Shown here piece after piece: positions 14,978-23,718 of a stretch of DNA of 64,000 bases. The DNA is from Bacteroidota bacterium (lineage in GTDB: Bacteria > Bacteroidota > Bacteroidia > Bacteroidales > VadinHA17). Position 1 is the stretch's first letter. Each line of letters begins with the position of its first letter. Made by a program: the position numbers and the translations under genes. Under the pieces are notes generated by a model that saw only the letters and a program-made list of their open reading frames with translations, did no database searches and was not told the DNA's origin. Location: positions 1-64,000 of the forward strand of contig JADKBL010000015.1 of the NCBI GenBank assembly GCA_016718875.1, given 5' to 3'.

Positions 14978-16255
14978 ATGCTTCTCAGAAATGATCCTGC
15001 CATTTGGCTTAAGGATTTATTCCTGCAGGCTGGTTTAAGCTACAGCGTTGCTTCCTTCCTTAGTACAATAGGACTTGTAATAATTGTTTTGTTTGCCAGC
15101 TGGCTGGTGAACCTTTTTGCAAGACTTATTATCCTGAAGGTTGTTACACGGATCGTAAAACGGACCAAATCAAACTGGGATGATATTTTTCTTGAGCAAA
15201 ATGTTTTTACAAGGTTATCTCATTTTGCACCTGCATTAGTTATCTGGTTCTCAGCCGGATGGGCTCTAAAGGCATATCCGGTCTGGATGGTATTTGTTCA
15301 TAAGATGGCTTATATTTATATGGTTCTTGTAGGAACAATAGTCATAAACTCATTCATTGAAGCCTGGCATAAGATTTATAATACACTTCCGATAGCTCAG
15401 CACCGACACATCAAGGGTTATGTGCAACTGGTAAAGATTTTTGTGGTTCTGGTTGCTATTCTCATAATCATTTCTGTAATATTCAGGAAGGATATCACTA
15501 GTATCCTTGCCGGTCTTGGTGCAATGGCAGCTGTCCTTATCCTTGTCTTTAAAGATACACTTTTGGGATTGGTAGCCAGTATACAGCTGTCAGTCAATAA
15601 GATGCTTTCGGTTGGCGACTGGATAACAATTCCGGGACGGGAGGTAGACGGTACAGTTCTGGACATAACCCTGAACACGGTAAAAGTGCAGAACTTTGAC
15701 AAGACAATTATTACCATTCCAACTTATTCGCTTGTAAATGAATCTTTCCAGAACTGGAAAGGGATGGAGGAGTCAGGAGTAAGGCGCATCAGAAGAGCTA
15801 TTTTTATTGACATGAGAAGTATCAGGTTTATTGATGCTGAACTTAAGGAGAGGTTTTCAAAATTTCCCATTCTGAAGGATTATATCGAAAAAACTGAAAA
15901 AAGCTTTAATCCTTCCTTAATTCAGTCCGACTCACAATCCCCATATTTTAACCATGCAGCCCTTACAAATCTTGGTCTTTTCAGATTTTATGCAGAGACA
16001 TACCTCCTGAGTCACCCTTTTATAGATCCAAAAGAACCTGTGATTTTGAGACACAGGGATCCTGTTGGAAACGGTCTTCCTTTACAGGTATATGTCTTTA
16101 CAAAGAATAATCAGATGGTACCTTATGAAAATATACAATCAGATATATTTGAACATATACTTGCAATAATCGGAGAATTTGGACTCAAAGTATATCAGCA
16201 GCCTACCGGAGACGACCTGCTGAGCCTTTCGGATAAAAAGTTAAACCTTGAATAA
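14978..16255 (+). CDS. Mechanosensitive ion channel, MscS family (YbdG-like)
   Basis: 425 residues. Several N-terminal transmembrane helices (about residues 20-45, 75-92, 105-125 and 145-165) precede the MscS pore helix, seen as KDITSILAGLGAMAAVLILVFKDTLLGLVASIQL. The beta domain follows with VGDWITIPGREVDGTVLDITLNTVKV and TIPTYSLVNESFQNW. The C-terminal part, with RRAIFIDMRSIRF and RDPVGNGLPLQVYVFT, matches the E. coli YbdG/MscM type, which gives low-level osmotic-downshift protection in the inner membrane. The transaldolase-family gene starts 13 bp later, so they are probably one operon. Confidence 0.9.
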   Translation: MLLRNDPAIWLKDLFLQAGLSYSVASFLSTIGLVIIVLFASWLVNLFARLIILKVVTRIVKRTKSNWDDIFLEQNVFTRLSHFAPALVIWFSAGWALKAYPVWMVFVHKMAYIYMVLVGTIVINSFIEAWHKIYNTLPIAQHRHIKGYVQLVKIFVVLVAILIIISVIFRKDITSILAGLGAMAAVLILVFKDTLLGLVASIQLSVNKMLSVGDWITIPGREVDGTVLDITLNTVKVQNFDKTIITIPTYSLVNESFQNWKGMEESGVRRIRRAIFIDMRSIRFIDAELKERFSKFPILKDYIEKTEKSFNPSLIQSDSQSPYFNHAALTNLGLFRFYAETYLLSHPFIDPKEPVILRHRDPVGNGLPLQVYVFTKNNQMVPYENIQSDIFEHILAIIGEFGLKVYQQPTGDDLLSLSDKKLNLE

Positions 16256-16268
16256 ATCCTTATAAGCA

Positions 16269-17486
16269 ATGGCAGATCTGAATACACGAATAAGCGATTT
16301 TCTCTGGAAAGATCTTAATGAGAGACATTTTACGGGTAAAAAAGATCCATTCTGGGAATCTCTCGTTAAGGCGGGAACCGAATTGTGGCTCGACACTGGT
16401 GATATGCAGGAAGCAGAAGCCAACTGGACTGCTGAAATGAGTGCTCTGACTACAAACAATACCCTTCTCAACAATGAGATACAAAAAGGTATTTATGATG
16501 TCTTTATATCCGAAGCCAAAGCTGTGGTGAGAGACCTTCCTCTTGAAGAAAAGGTCAAGGAAATTGCATTTATTCTTAATGCCAGGCATGGATTAAGGCT
16601 GGCTTCGAAGTTCGGAGGTTATGTAAGTGTTGAACTGCATACCGATACTGCTCACGATATAAAGGCAATACAATATTATGGCAAAAGATATCATGAGATA
16701 TGCCCCGACCAGTTCATTGTTAAAGTTCCATATACTGCGGAGGGTCTTATTGGGGCACGGCTGCTCAGGGATTCAGGTGTACGGATCAACTTTACTCTGG
16801 AATTCAGTGCCCGCCAGAATGTTCTGGTTACCAGACTGGCTCGTCCTGATTATCTTAATGTGTTTCTGGGCAGGATAGGAGCTTATATGATAGATAATAA
16901 GCTTGGCGACGGATCAGGAGCAGGTGAGATGGCAGTTATTGCATCACAAAACTGGGTAACCGGCTTATCAGCCGAAAACCTGTGGCAGACTAAGTTAATT
17001 GCTGCCAGTCTGAGAAATTATAGTCAGCTCGAGTTACTCGCAGGAACTGATGTTTTTACAATGCCACCAAAGGTTGCTGCTGCCGGACATCAAGAGCTTA
17101 AAGGCAAGTTTAAGTCAAGGATGCATGAGAATTATAAAGTCCATATGAATGCCTCAGCTAAAGATTCAGGTATTGAGAAGTTCTGGGATGTTGACAGTAA
17201 TGTTCTTGGTTTCTCTGACAGAGTTTCAAAAAAAATCCCGGTATCAGGAACAGAGCTCATTCATATTGCTCAGGAGGAGGGTTGTGAAGATATGTTCCCC
17301 GTTCTTACAAAAGAGGAAAAAGGCTTCATTGCTTCAGATGGCAAAATACCTGTACATTCAAGGTGGGCAAAAAAAATTGAGGAGAAAAAGATCGCTCCAG
17401 ATACTTTGCTGACACTGGCAGGTCTGGCCTCTTTCACCGCTGATCAGAGGATGCTGGATGACAGGATCAGAAATATTATTGAATGA
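16269..17486 (+). CDS. Transaldolase-family protein
   Basis: 405 residues. Motifs align with class I transaldolases: LWLDTGD near the start, TTNNTLLNNEI in place of TTNPS/L, and the Schiff-base lysine K152 in FIVKVPYTAEGLIGARLL. INFTLEFSARQN and FLGRIGAYMID follow. Transaldolases move a dihydroxyacetone unit between sugar phosphates in the pentose phosphate pathway. The protein is longer than TalB (about 317 residues) or the short fructose-6-phosphate aldolase type. Its C-terminal ~90 residues are not recognised, so the precise substrate is uncertain. It ends directly against the convergent rlmB stop. Confidence 0.75.
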   Translation: MADLNTRISDFLWKDLNERHFTGKKDPFWESLVKAGTELWLDTGDMQEAEANWTAEMSALTTNNTLLNNEIQKGIYDVFISEAKAVVRDLPLEEKVKEIAFILNARHGLRLASKFGGYVSVELHTDTAHDIKAIQYYGKRYHEICPDQFIVKVPYTAEGLIGARLLRDSGVRINFTLEFSARQNVLVTRLARPDYLNVFLGRIGAYMIDNKLGDGSGAGEMAVIASQNWVTGLSAENLWQTKLIAASLRNYSQLELLAGTDVFTMPPKVAAAGHQELKGKFKSRMHENYKVHMNASAKDSGIEKFWDVDSNVLGFSDRVSKKIPVSGTELIHIAQEEGCEDMFPVLTKEEKGFIASDGKIPVHSRWAKKIEEKKIAPDTLLTLAGLASFTADQRMLDDRIRNIIE

Positions 17487-18227
17487 TCATTTACTGCGTT
17501 GCCTGATTATCTCATAAAGAAGAATCCCTGCTGCCACAGATACATTCAGTGATTCAATTGTACCGCTCATCGGTATTCTGACCTGATGATCTGCAAGTGC
17601 CAGCAATTCACGGCTTATGCCTTTGTCTTCCGATCCCATAATAAGAACAGTAGGCCCTTTCAGTGAAACCTCAGATACAACCTTGCCTGATTTTTCGCCG
17701 GCACATATAACTTTCAGTCCGGATTCCTTAAGATATTCAATGGTTCTAACAATACTTTTTTCCCTGCAGACCGGAAATGTATGGAGCGCCCCTGCGGAAG
17801 TTTTTACAGCATCATCATTGATTCTGGCTGAACCTTTTTCAGGAATTACAATGGCATGTGCCCCAAGACACTCAGCTGTACGGACAATTGCTCCGAAATT
17901 TCTTACATCAGATACCCCGTCAAGGGCAATAATAAGAGGATCTTCTCCTGTTTCATACAGCATAGGCAGCAGATTGGTTATAAGCTGGAACTCTACGGGT
18001 GAGAGCCATGCCAGAACCCCCTGATGATTCTTCCTGGTAACAAGTTCAATTCTTTCCAATGGAACTATCTGGAATACTATATTATACTTCTTAACCTCAG
18101 TCATCAGCTCATGGTAAAGTGCTCCCTGAAGTCCCTGTTTAATTAGCAGCCTGTCAATCTGTTTTCCTGCTTTGATTGCTTCAATAACAGTCCTGATGCC
18201 GAAAATGCATTCCGATTCTTTCTGCAT
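17487..18227 (-). CDS. rlmB: 23S rRNA (guanosine-2'-O)-methyltransferase RlmB (TrmH/SpoU family)
   Basis: 246 residues. The N-terminal L30e-like substrate-binding domain (GIRTVIEAIKAGKQIDRLL, VTRKNHQGVLAWLSP) is followed by the SPOUT knot domain. SPOUT motifs are ALDGVSDVRNFGAIVRTAECLGAHAIVIP, VLIMGSEDKGISRELL and IPMSGTIESLNVSVAAGILLYE. The family 2'-O-methylates G2251 (E. coli numbering) in the ribosomal P-loop. It follows the GWxTD gene by 17 bp on the same strand. Confidence 0.92.
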   Translation of the reverse strand: MQKESECIFGIRTVIEAIKAGKQIDRLLIKQGLQGALYHELMTEVKKYNIVFQIVPLERIELVTRKNHQGVLAWLSPVEFQLITNLLPMLYETGEDPLIIALDGVSDVRNFGAIVRTAECLGAHAIVIPEKGSARINDDAVKTSAGALHTFPVCREKSIVRTIEYLKESGLKVICAGEKSGKVVSEVSLKGPTVLIMGSEDKGISRELLALADHQVRIPMSGTIESLNVSVAAGILLYEIIRQRSK

Positions 18228-18244
18228 GATATTAAATTGATTTT

Positions 18245-19582
18245 TTATAAACCTTCAGGATTGTCGAGCCTGAATACAATTCCTTTTTTCCAGCTAAGGA
18301 TTGCCTGATCCCAAAAAGAGATCAGAGTTTCATTCCGGCTGAGATAATAATCGTTGTCTGAGAAAATGTTTTCTTTCTGTTTGAAATTGAAGAAAAGGTA
18401 TTCCTCCTTTACTTTGTAGCGTCCACCCCAGGATGATTTCACAACAGGTTTTCTGTATCCCCATGTTTCCCCTTCCTGGTTCTTGTAAACTTTGTCAGGA
18501 GGTCCGTAAATTACATATATCATCCCGCGTTCTGTCCTCCATCCTTCGGTGAAAGATGTAAAATAGATATTCGCATATACAACCCTGGTATAATAAATCC
18601 TGATAAGTTCCCTGGCTCTCTCTATGTTGCCTCCGCATTTAACCCAGAAATCGTCAAGGGCCAGTTTGGGTCTTGCACTGATTCTCATCTGTTCAAGTTC
18701 AAACTGAGGGGCCAGATATACAAGCGGCTCAATCATCTCTTCAGGAGTTGTCATGTTGGGATAGGACTGCCCGAAATTATAAAGGGTAAATCCGTCTCTC
18801 ATCCTTCTGTCTACCGAGCAGAGAAATACCCCCTTTCGCGGCAGCATTATAGGAAGTGTATCAGAATAGCCAAGTGCTACAATTCTTTCGGGATCATAAT
18901 CTAAGCTCTTCTGCGGCAGCATCATAGAAGGAGGATCAGGTACCGAGCTGTAAGGCCTGAAATATGAAATATATAATGAATCGAGGGAGCCTCTGAGGTA
19001 TTTAAGACTGATATATTCATCTACTCTGAGAACCTGTGAGAATAACTGGTTTTTATTGAAGTAACCCAGTGAAATGAAGTTATACTTGTTTATTGTAGAA
19101 ATTGTATTGAACTGTACGAAAGACTGGGCAACCATCATTCGCAAACGATCGAGTACCTTGACTTCTGCCAGATACTTATTACCGCTTTCAACTTTAAGAG
19201 GCAGGTTATAGAGATACTCTCTCTTGTTGGCATCCCTGATGATATTCAGGTTATAGGAAATTGTATCAACCAGCGTTCTGCTCTGGTCCACCATGAAAAG
19301 CTTTACACTGACTATTACTCCCGCAGTTGGTACTCCTTCAGGATTGGCTTCGGAAAAGAAAAGTTCATTGGAGACAAACCTGACAGTGAGAGTGGCTTCC
19401 TTTTCCGACTGAACACTTACATAATATCCCGGATTAAATGAATTTTTTGTAGGGTTATAAAGGTAGGAGAGGTCCTTTGTGTCAACAGAAGTTTTTATTG
19501 TTCTGCATGAAGAAACAACTGCCAGAATAGTCACAATAAAAAGTAATGAAATTGATGATATTTGTTTGTTCTTCCTTCTCAT
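18245..19582 (-). CDS. GWxTD domain-containing lipoprotein
   Basis: 445 residues. A signal sequence with lipobox (VVSSC) ends near residue 26. The C-terminal third carries the GWxTD-type segment, ARELIRIYYTRVVYANIYFT and then EGWRTERGMIYVIYGPPD, which defines the family. The Thr-Glu-Arg-Gly-Met-Ile-Tyr-Val run is typical. The family is widespread in Bacteroidota and Acidobacteriota, and its biochemical role is not established. It should be anchored in the periplasm or outer membrane. It lies downstream of the thioesterase/ABC-F pair (18 bp) and upstream of rlmB, so this is probably a four-gene unit. Confidence 0.88.
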   Translation of the reverse strand: MRRKNKQISSISLLFIVTILAVVSSCRTIKTSVDTKDLSYLYNPTKNSFNPGYYVSVQSEKEATLTVRFVSNELFFSEANPEGVPTAGVIVSVKLFMVDQSRTLVDTISYNLNIIRDANKREYLYNLPLKVESGNKYLAEVKVLDRLRMMVAQSFVQFNTISTINKYNFISLGYFNKNQLFSQVLRVDEYISLKYLRGSLDSLYISYFRPYSSVPDPPSMMLPQKSLDYDPERIVALGYSDTLPIMLPRKGVFLCSVDRRMRDGFTLYNFGQSYPNMTTPEEMIEPLVYLAPQFELEQMRISARPKLALDDFWVKCGGNIERARELIRIYYTRVVYANIYFTSFTEGWRTERGMIYVIYGPPDKVYKNQEGETWGYRKPVVKSSWGGRYKVKEEYLFFNFKQKENIFSDNDYYLSRNETLISFWDQAILSWKKGIVFRLDNPEGL

Positions 19583-19600
19583 TTCCCGTGTAATCCTGAG

Positions 19601-20362
19601 TTATTGCTTCTTTTGCCACCCGATTTTTACTCTGCACAACTCCTTGCCATCATTCTTCCTGAAAACCGAATGGTTATAATAGTTTTCATTGTTATTCTCT
19701 GCTGCAGTTTTAATAAATATCTCTTCATTAAACAACGATTCGGAAAGATAGTTTATTTCAACTGATTTAGGAGAATTTTTCATTACGAAATCGAGATTGT
19801 ATGTGTCATTTACCCAGTGCAGATACCTGACGTTATTTGTATGCAGATTTATATCGAGATCACTGATCTTTACCCTGAATGATTCTGAATTCACTGCATC
19901 ACTTTCGGCCGGTTCAAGTTTTGCAGCATACCTGAGAGGAAAGTCCTGAGATTCAAAATTTCTTTTAAAATGGCTCAATGCTGATTCAGGCCGCTGTATC
20001 CTTCTTGTTGTTGTGTCGAGAACAAGCCATGATGATGTGCCCCTGGCAACCGGACTTCCGTCCTTGAATTTAACCTCATAATTTCTGAGGGCAAACAACT
20101 TGTCAGTACCATTCGGCCATGTTTTCAGTATAATTTTATCCTTCCATTTTGGCCAATGTTCAATTTCTGCATACATTCTGGAAAGTACCCAGAACCAGTT
20201 ATGCTTCATGAGGTCATCCCTCCCAAACCCAAGTTTTTCAGCATGATCGGATGCTATATCCTGCATATAGTTGAAAAGTGATGCAGCAGATAAAATCCCG
20301 TCAGGGTCTGTCTCATAAACATTTACACTATATTCTTTTTCAAACTGAAGCAAATTGTTCAT
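19601..20362 (-). CDS. Acyl-ACP thioesterase (FatA/FatB-like hotdog enzyme)
   Basis: 253 residues with two hotdog halves. The first has YMQDIASDHAEKLGFG and LKTWPNGTDKLFALRNYEV; the second has DLDINLHTNNVRYLHWVNDT, with the Asp/Asn/His residues expected around the thioesterase active site. The family hydrolyses long-chain acyl-ACP to release free fatty acid, ending chain elongation. The start codon overlaps the ABC-F stop by 4 bp, indicating translational coupling. Confidence 0.88.
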   Translation of the reverse strand: MNNLLQFEKEYSVNVYETDPDGILSAASLFNYMQDIASDHAEKLGFGRDDLMKHNWFWVLSRMYAEIEHWPKWKDKIILKTWPNGTDKLFALRNYEVKFKDGSPVARGTSSWLVLDTTTRRIQRPESALSHFKRNFESQDFPLRYAAKLEPAESDAVNSESFRVKISDLDINLHTNNVRYLHWVNDTYNLDFVMKNSPKSVEINYLSESLFNEEIFIKTAAENNNENYYNHSVFRKNDGKELCRVKIGWQKKQ

Positions 20363-22305
20363 TCTTCCTTATCTTTTATGAATGCTTCAAGCTCTTCGCT
20401 GTACAGTGTCCACTTGTTCATTTCCTCGTTCAGCTGATCCTTTAACTCTCTGTACCTGCTGTAATCTATCTCGTGAGCCTCTGAACTATTACCTGGTTCC
20501 ATAAATGATTTGTCAACTGCAAGTATCTGAGTTTCGATCTTTTCAATCACTGCCTCTGATTCTTCGAGCCTTTTTTTCAGCTTTCTCAGGTTCCGTTCAT
20601 ATTCCTTTTTTTCAAGGTATTTCTGTTTGTTTGTCGAGGTCTCAGTAGTTTGTAGTGTCTGCTTTACTTTTTCCTTTATCTCTATATCTTTCAGATTCTG
20701 AAGCTTCTTTTTTCTGAGGAAATCATAGATTCCACCAATGGTTTCCTTTATCCTGTTGTGTCTGAATTCATATACTTTTCCTACAATTCCATCCAGAAAA
20801 TCCCTGTCGTGAGACACCACAATTAATGTGCCATCAAATTTGATCAGGGCTTTTTTCAGAATATCTTTCGACCGCATATCAAGATGATTGGTCGGTTCAT
20901 CGAGTACGAGCAGATTAACGGGCTCAAGAAGAAGCTTGACTAAAGCAAGTCTTGATCTTTCTCCGCCTGAAAGGACCTTAACCTTTTTTTCAACATCATC
21001 ACCCCTGAAAAGAAATGCTCCAAGCATATCGCGGATCTTTGTTCTGATATCGCCTTTCGCAACATCATCAATGGTCTGAAGAACAGTCTTGTTCTCATCC
21101 AGCAGCACATCCTGGTTCTGCGCAAAGTATCCGATCTTTACATTGTGTCCGAGCTTCAGTTCTCCGGTATGGTCCAGTTCTCCGGTTATTATCCTCGAGA
21201 AAGTAGTTTTTCCTTCCCCGTTGCGGCCAACAAATGCCACTTTTTCTCCCCGTTGTATCTTAAAATCAATTTTGATGAGGACATTCAGAAGCCCGTAACT
21301 CTTTGAAAGCTCGTTTGCTTCAACAACTACAGTCCCCGACCGCGGAGCAGGAGGGAACCTGAGATTAATTGCAGATGTATCTTCCTCATCAACTTCAAGT
21401 CTCTCTACCTTGTCCAGCTGCTTTATTTTTGACTGGACCTGAACAGCTTTTGTAGCCTTGTACCTGAACCGCTCAATAAACTTTTCAGTGTCCTCGATCA
21501 TTTTTTGCTGATTCCTGTAAGCAGCCAGCTGTTGTTCTTTTCGTTCCTGCCTTAAGACCAGGTATTTTGACCATGAGGCTTTATAATCATAGATTTTCCC
21601 GAGAGAGATCTCTATTGTTCTGTTGGTTACATTGTCGAGAAATGCCTTGTCGTGCGATACCAGAAGTACTGCTCCCGGGTAGGAGGCAAGAAATGATTCA
21701 AGCCATTGTATCGATTCAATATCCAGATGGTTTGTAGGTTCATCGAGAAGGAAAAGTGATGGTTTCTTCAGCAGAATTTTGGCGAGTTCAATCCTCATTC
21801 TCCATCCACCACTTAGTTCTTTGGTAGCCCTTTCAAAATCTTTCCTCTCAAATCCCAGTCCGTCAAGAGTCTGTTCTGCCTCAGCCATATAGTTATTGCC
21901 TCCCATCATCCTGTAGCGCTCCTCTACAACCGTAAGATGGTCGCAAAGTCTCAGATATTCAGGAGAATCGTAATCCTCTCTTCTGGTAATCTCGGCACTG
22001 CAGCTCTCGATCTCGTCAGAGAGGTTGTTGATTTCAGCAAAAGCAGTTAGGGTTTCATTGAGTACTGTGGTAGTGTCACTCACTTTCATCTGTTGAGGCA
22101 GGTAGCCTATTGAGACGTCCCTCGACATATCAATGATGCCTGCAGTCGGGCTCTGAAGGCCTGAAATAATTTTCAGAAGAGTGGATTTGCCGGCTCCATT
22201 CTTACCGGCAAGGCCTATGCGGTCCTGCTCATTGATGAGGAAGGAGACGTCTGTTAGCAGATCAAAGCTGCCGAATGATACCGAAATACCCTGTACCGAA
22301 ACCAT
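20359..22305 (-). CDS. ABC-F family ATP-binding protein
   Basis: 648 residues with two ABC domains in one chain and no membrane segments. Walker A motifs are GLAGKNGAGKST (about residues 32-43) and FVGRNGEGKTT. The signatures are ATKELSGGWRMRIELAKILL and KVLSGGERSRLALVKLLL, each followed by LDEPTNHLD. The linker is the Lys/Arg-rich P-site-tRNA-interaction motif region (RYKATKAVQVQSKIKQLDK). The C-terminal ~100 residues form a charged coiled coil as in Uup/YdiF-like members. ABC-F proteins act on stalled ribosomes; some confer antibiotic resistance, but nothing here points to a resistance role. It is the first gene of the operon to the thioesterase. Confidence 0.92.
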   Translation of the reverse strand: MVSVQGISVSFGSFDLLTDVSFLINEQDRIGLAGKNGAGKSTLLKIISGLQSPTAGIIDMSRDVSIGYLPQQMKVSDTTTVLNETLTAFAEINNLSDEIESCSAEITRREDYDSPEYLRLCDHLTVVEERYRMMGGNNYMAEAEQTLDGLGFERKDFERATKELSGGWRMRIELAKILLKKPSLFLLDEPTNHLDIESIQWLESFLASYPGAVLLVSHDKAFLDNVTNRTIEISLGKIYDYKASWSKYLVLRQERKEQQLAAYRNQQKMIEDTEKFIERFRYKATKAVQVQSKIKQLDKVERLEVDEEDTSAINLRFPPAPRSGTVVVEANELSKSYGLLNVLIKIDFKIQRGEKVAFVGRNGEGKTTFSRIITGELDHTGELKLGHNVKIGYFAQNQDVLLDENKTVLQTIDDVAKGDIRTKIRDMLGAFLFRGDDVEKKVKVLSGGERSRLALVKLLLEPVNLLVLDEPTNHLDMRSKDILKKALIKFDGTLIVVSHDRDFLDGIVGKVYEFRHNRIKETIGGIYDFLRKKKLQNLKDIEIKEKVKQTLQTTETSTNKQKYLEKKEYERNLRKLKKRLEESEAVIEKIETQILAVDKSFMEPGNSSEAHEIDYSRYRELKDQLNEEMNKWTLYSEELEAFIKDKEE

Positions 22306-22872
22306 AAAAAATTAAAAATGTCTGCAAATATAGTAAATCCGGCGGAAGGCTGGAGGTAACAGGAATTGTAGTGCCTTATATTTCCTTTTTGAAGAGCCGT
22401 AATGCATAAGCTGGAGGGCAGGGGGCATAGCAGTCAACTTAATTAGGGTTTAAAATGGGAAGAGTAGTCAGTTGGCCCTCCGAGGGATGCCGTGTTTGGA
22501 GTATATTGTAAGTATTACTAATCAGATATTCTAATTAATTTTTTAACTGAATCTATACTTCAGATTATATAAGTTTGAGGGGATCAGATATATTCCATCT
22601 TTAAACCATCAGTAAGGAAATATTGATTTTCTTCCACCCGCAAACTGGGTGTTTAACATTCCAAAACCTCACCTGTAATTGTCTGTTTTCAAGATGTCTG
22701 AAAATTTACTGTATTGCTAATGCAGATAGTTAGATTATTTTTTCGTCGTTGATTCAGATTATGATAAGCTTGTCAGATATTTCCCTTTAACTTGATCATA
22801 TCTCTCCCGAGTTTAAAAGTCCAAATCCTTATTCCTGTAATTGTCTGTATACATGGAAACGTTATTGCTATA
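22306..22872. other. 567-bp gap with no recognisable gene
   Basis: No frame of credible length or composition is seen on either strand. CCTGTAATTGTCTGT occurs twice (22672-22686 and 22834-22848). The part next to 22873 may hold decayed coding sequence of the neighbouring secreted-protein gene. Otherwise nothing specific is visible. Confidence 0.5.
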
Positions 22873-23421
22873 TCAGAAAGCGGTTTTTTCAGAAATGCCG
22901 GTAGAAACACTCTCTTCAAAAGAAATATCATCCCAGTATGTAATTGAATTTGGAAGAGTCCTTATAAGCAGGTTAATGAAAGCTGCATTGGCTGGTGCAG
23001 TAAGTTCAGCTGTATACTGTTTCCATGATACGCTTTTCAGATATCCTGAACGCAGAAGAGGAAGTGATATTTCGTCGGTTATTGAGTTCATGGCTGTATC
23101 CCTCCAGTTTGACCAAATCCTGCAGCCATTGCCTTTTAATATTGTATCATTTTTGTACCAGAATGACAGGTTATATTGTTTTCCGGGAGTAACAGCAATG
23201 ATCTGCCCCAAATCTTTGGAATCACCTGTAGTTATCTGTTTACAGGAGTAAATGCCTGATAAAATTACAGTTGAATCCTTGGTGCAGGCAGAGGCTGTTG
23301 TCCATTCGGAGGGTTTGCTGATCTTCTGCCACGATTCAAATCCCGGATTTGTTACCAGGTTCTGGGAAAATAACGGAATTATATTAAAACAGAATAGCAC
23401 GAAAGGAGCTGCTCGTTTCAT
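22873..23421 (-). CDS. Secreted carbohydrate-binding-like protein, apparently truncated before a T9SS sorting domain
   Basis: 182 residues from the ATG at 23421 (MKRAAPFVLF); the frame extends to 23466 but those residues do not look like part of a signal peptide. A signal peptide (about 20 residues) is followed by LVTNPGFESWQ, the opening of CBM4/9-like jelly-roll modules, with IIAVTPGKQYNLSFWYKND and TYWDDISFEE typical of that fold. The sequence stops just after TGISEKTAF, the kind of linker that normally precedes a T9SS C-terminal sorting domain. Reading through the TGA in frame gives YSNNVSMYTDNYRNK before another stop. It is probably a decayed cargo gene. Confidence 0.6.
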   Translation of the reverse strand: MKRAAPFVLFCFNIIPLFSQNLVTNPGFESWQKISKPSEWTTASACTKDSTVILSGIYSCKQITTGDSKDLGQIIAVTPGKQYNLSFWYKNDTILKGNGCRIWSNWRDTAMNSITDEISLPLLRSGYLKSVSWKQYTAELTAPANAAFINLLIRTLPNSITYWDDISFEESVSTGISEKTAF

Positions 23422-23677
23422 AGTTGCCGGTTTTAAAAGTAAGATGTAAAATTTGCTGCGAGACAAATTTCGAATACTAATTTCCGAAATAGAGATTAGA
23501 AAAACAAGTAAGAGCAGATTTTATTTTAGCCCCTGGAGTCAATACCAAACAGGTGTCAAAAATATACAATGCTTGATCTTTCGTTCAGCATTCCGTGATC
23601 CCCTGAAATCGTGACTGTGCAACTCTGTAGTAAATTATGCATTAAAATCCGATCCTTTAGTTTTGTTGCGGAATGGT

Positions 23678-23685
23678 TATATTTG
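23678..23685 (+). promoter_or_regulatory. -7 box TATATTTG for the lipase-like lipoprotein gene
   Basis: TATATTTG is an exact TAnnTTTG match 33 bp upstream of the ATG at 23719; the -33 element is weak. Confidence 0.45.
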
Positions 23686-23718
23686 CGGAGATCTTTCTGA
23701 TATCTTAATTCTGAAATA

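Noticed and set aside
20359..22305. ABC-F antibiotic resistance protein
   Set aside because: The long charged C-terminal coiled coil and operon with a thioesterase fit a housekeeping Uup/YdiF-like protein; no resistance context is seen.
22561..22620. A minus-strand stretch reading WFKDGIYLIPSN, like a T9SS sorting-domain end
   Set aside because: It is short, bounded by stops, and not aligned in frame with the truncated secreted protein; chance is the simpler explanation.
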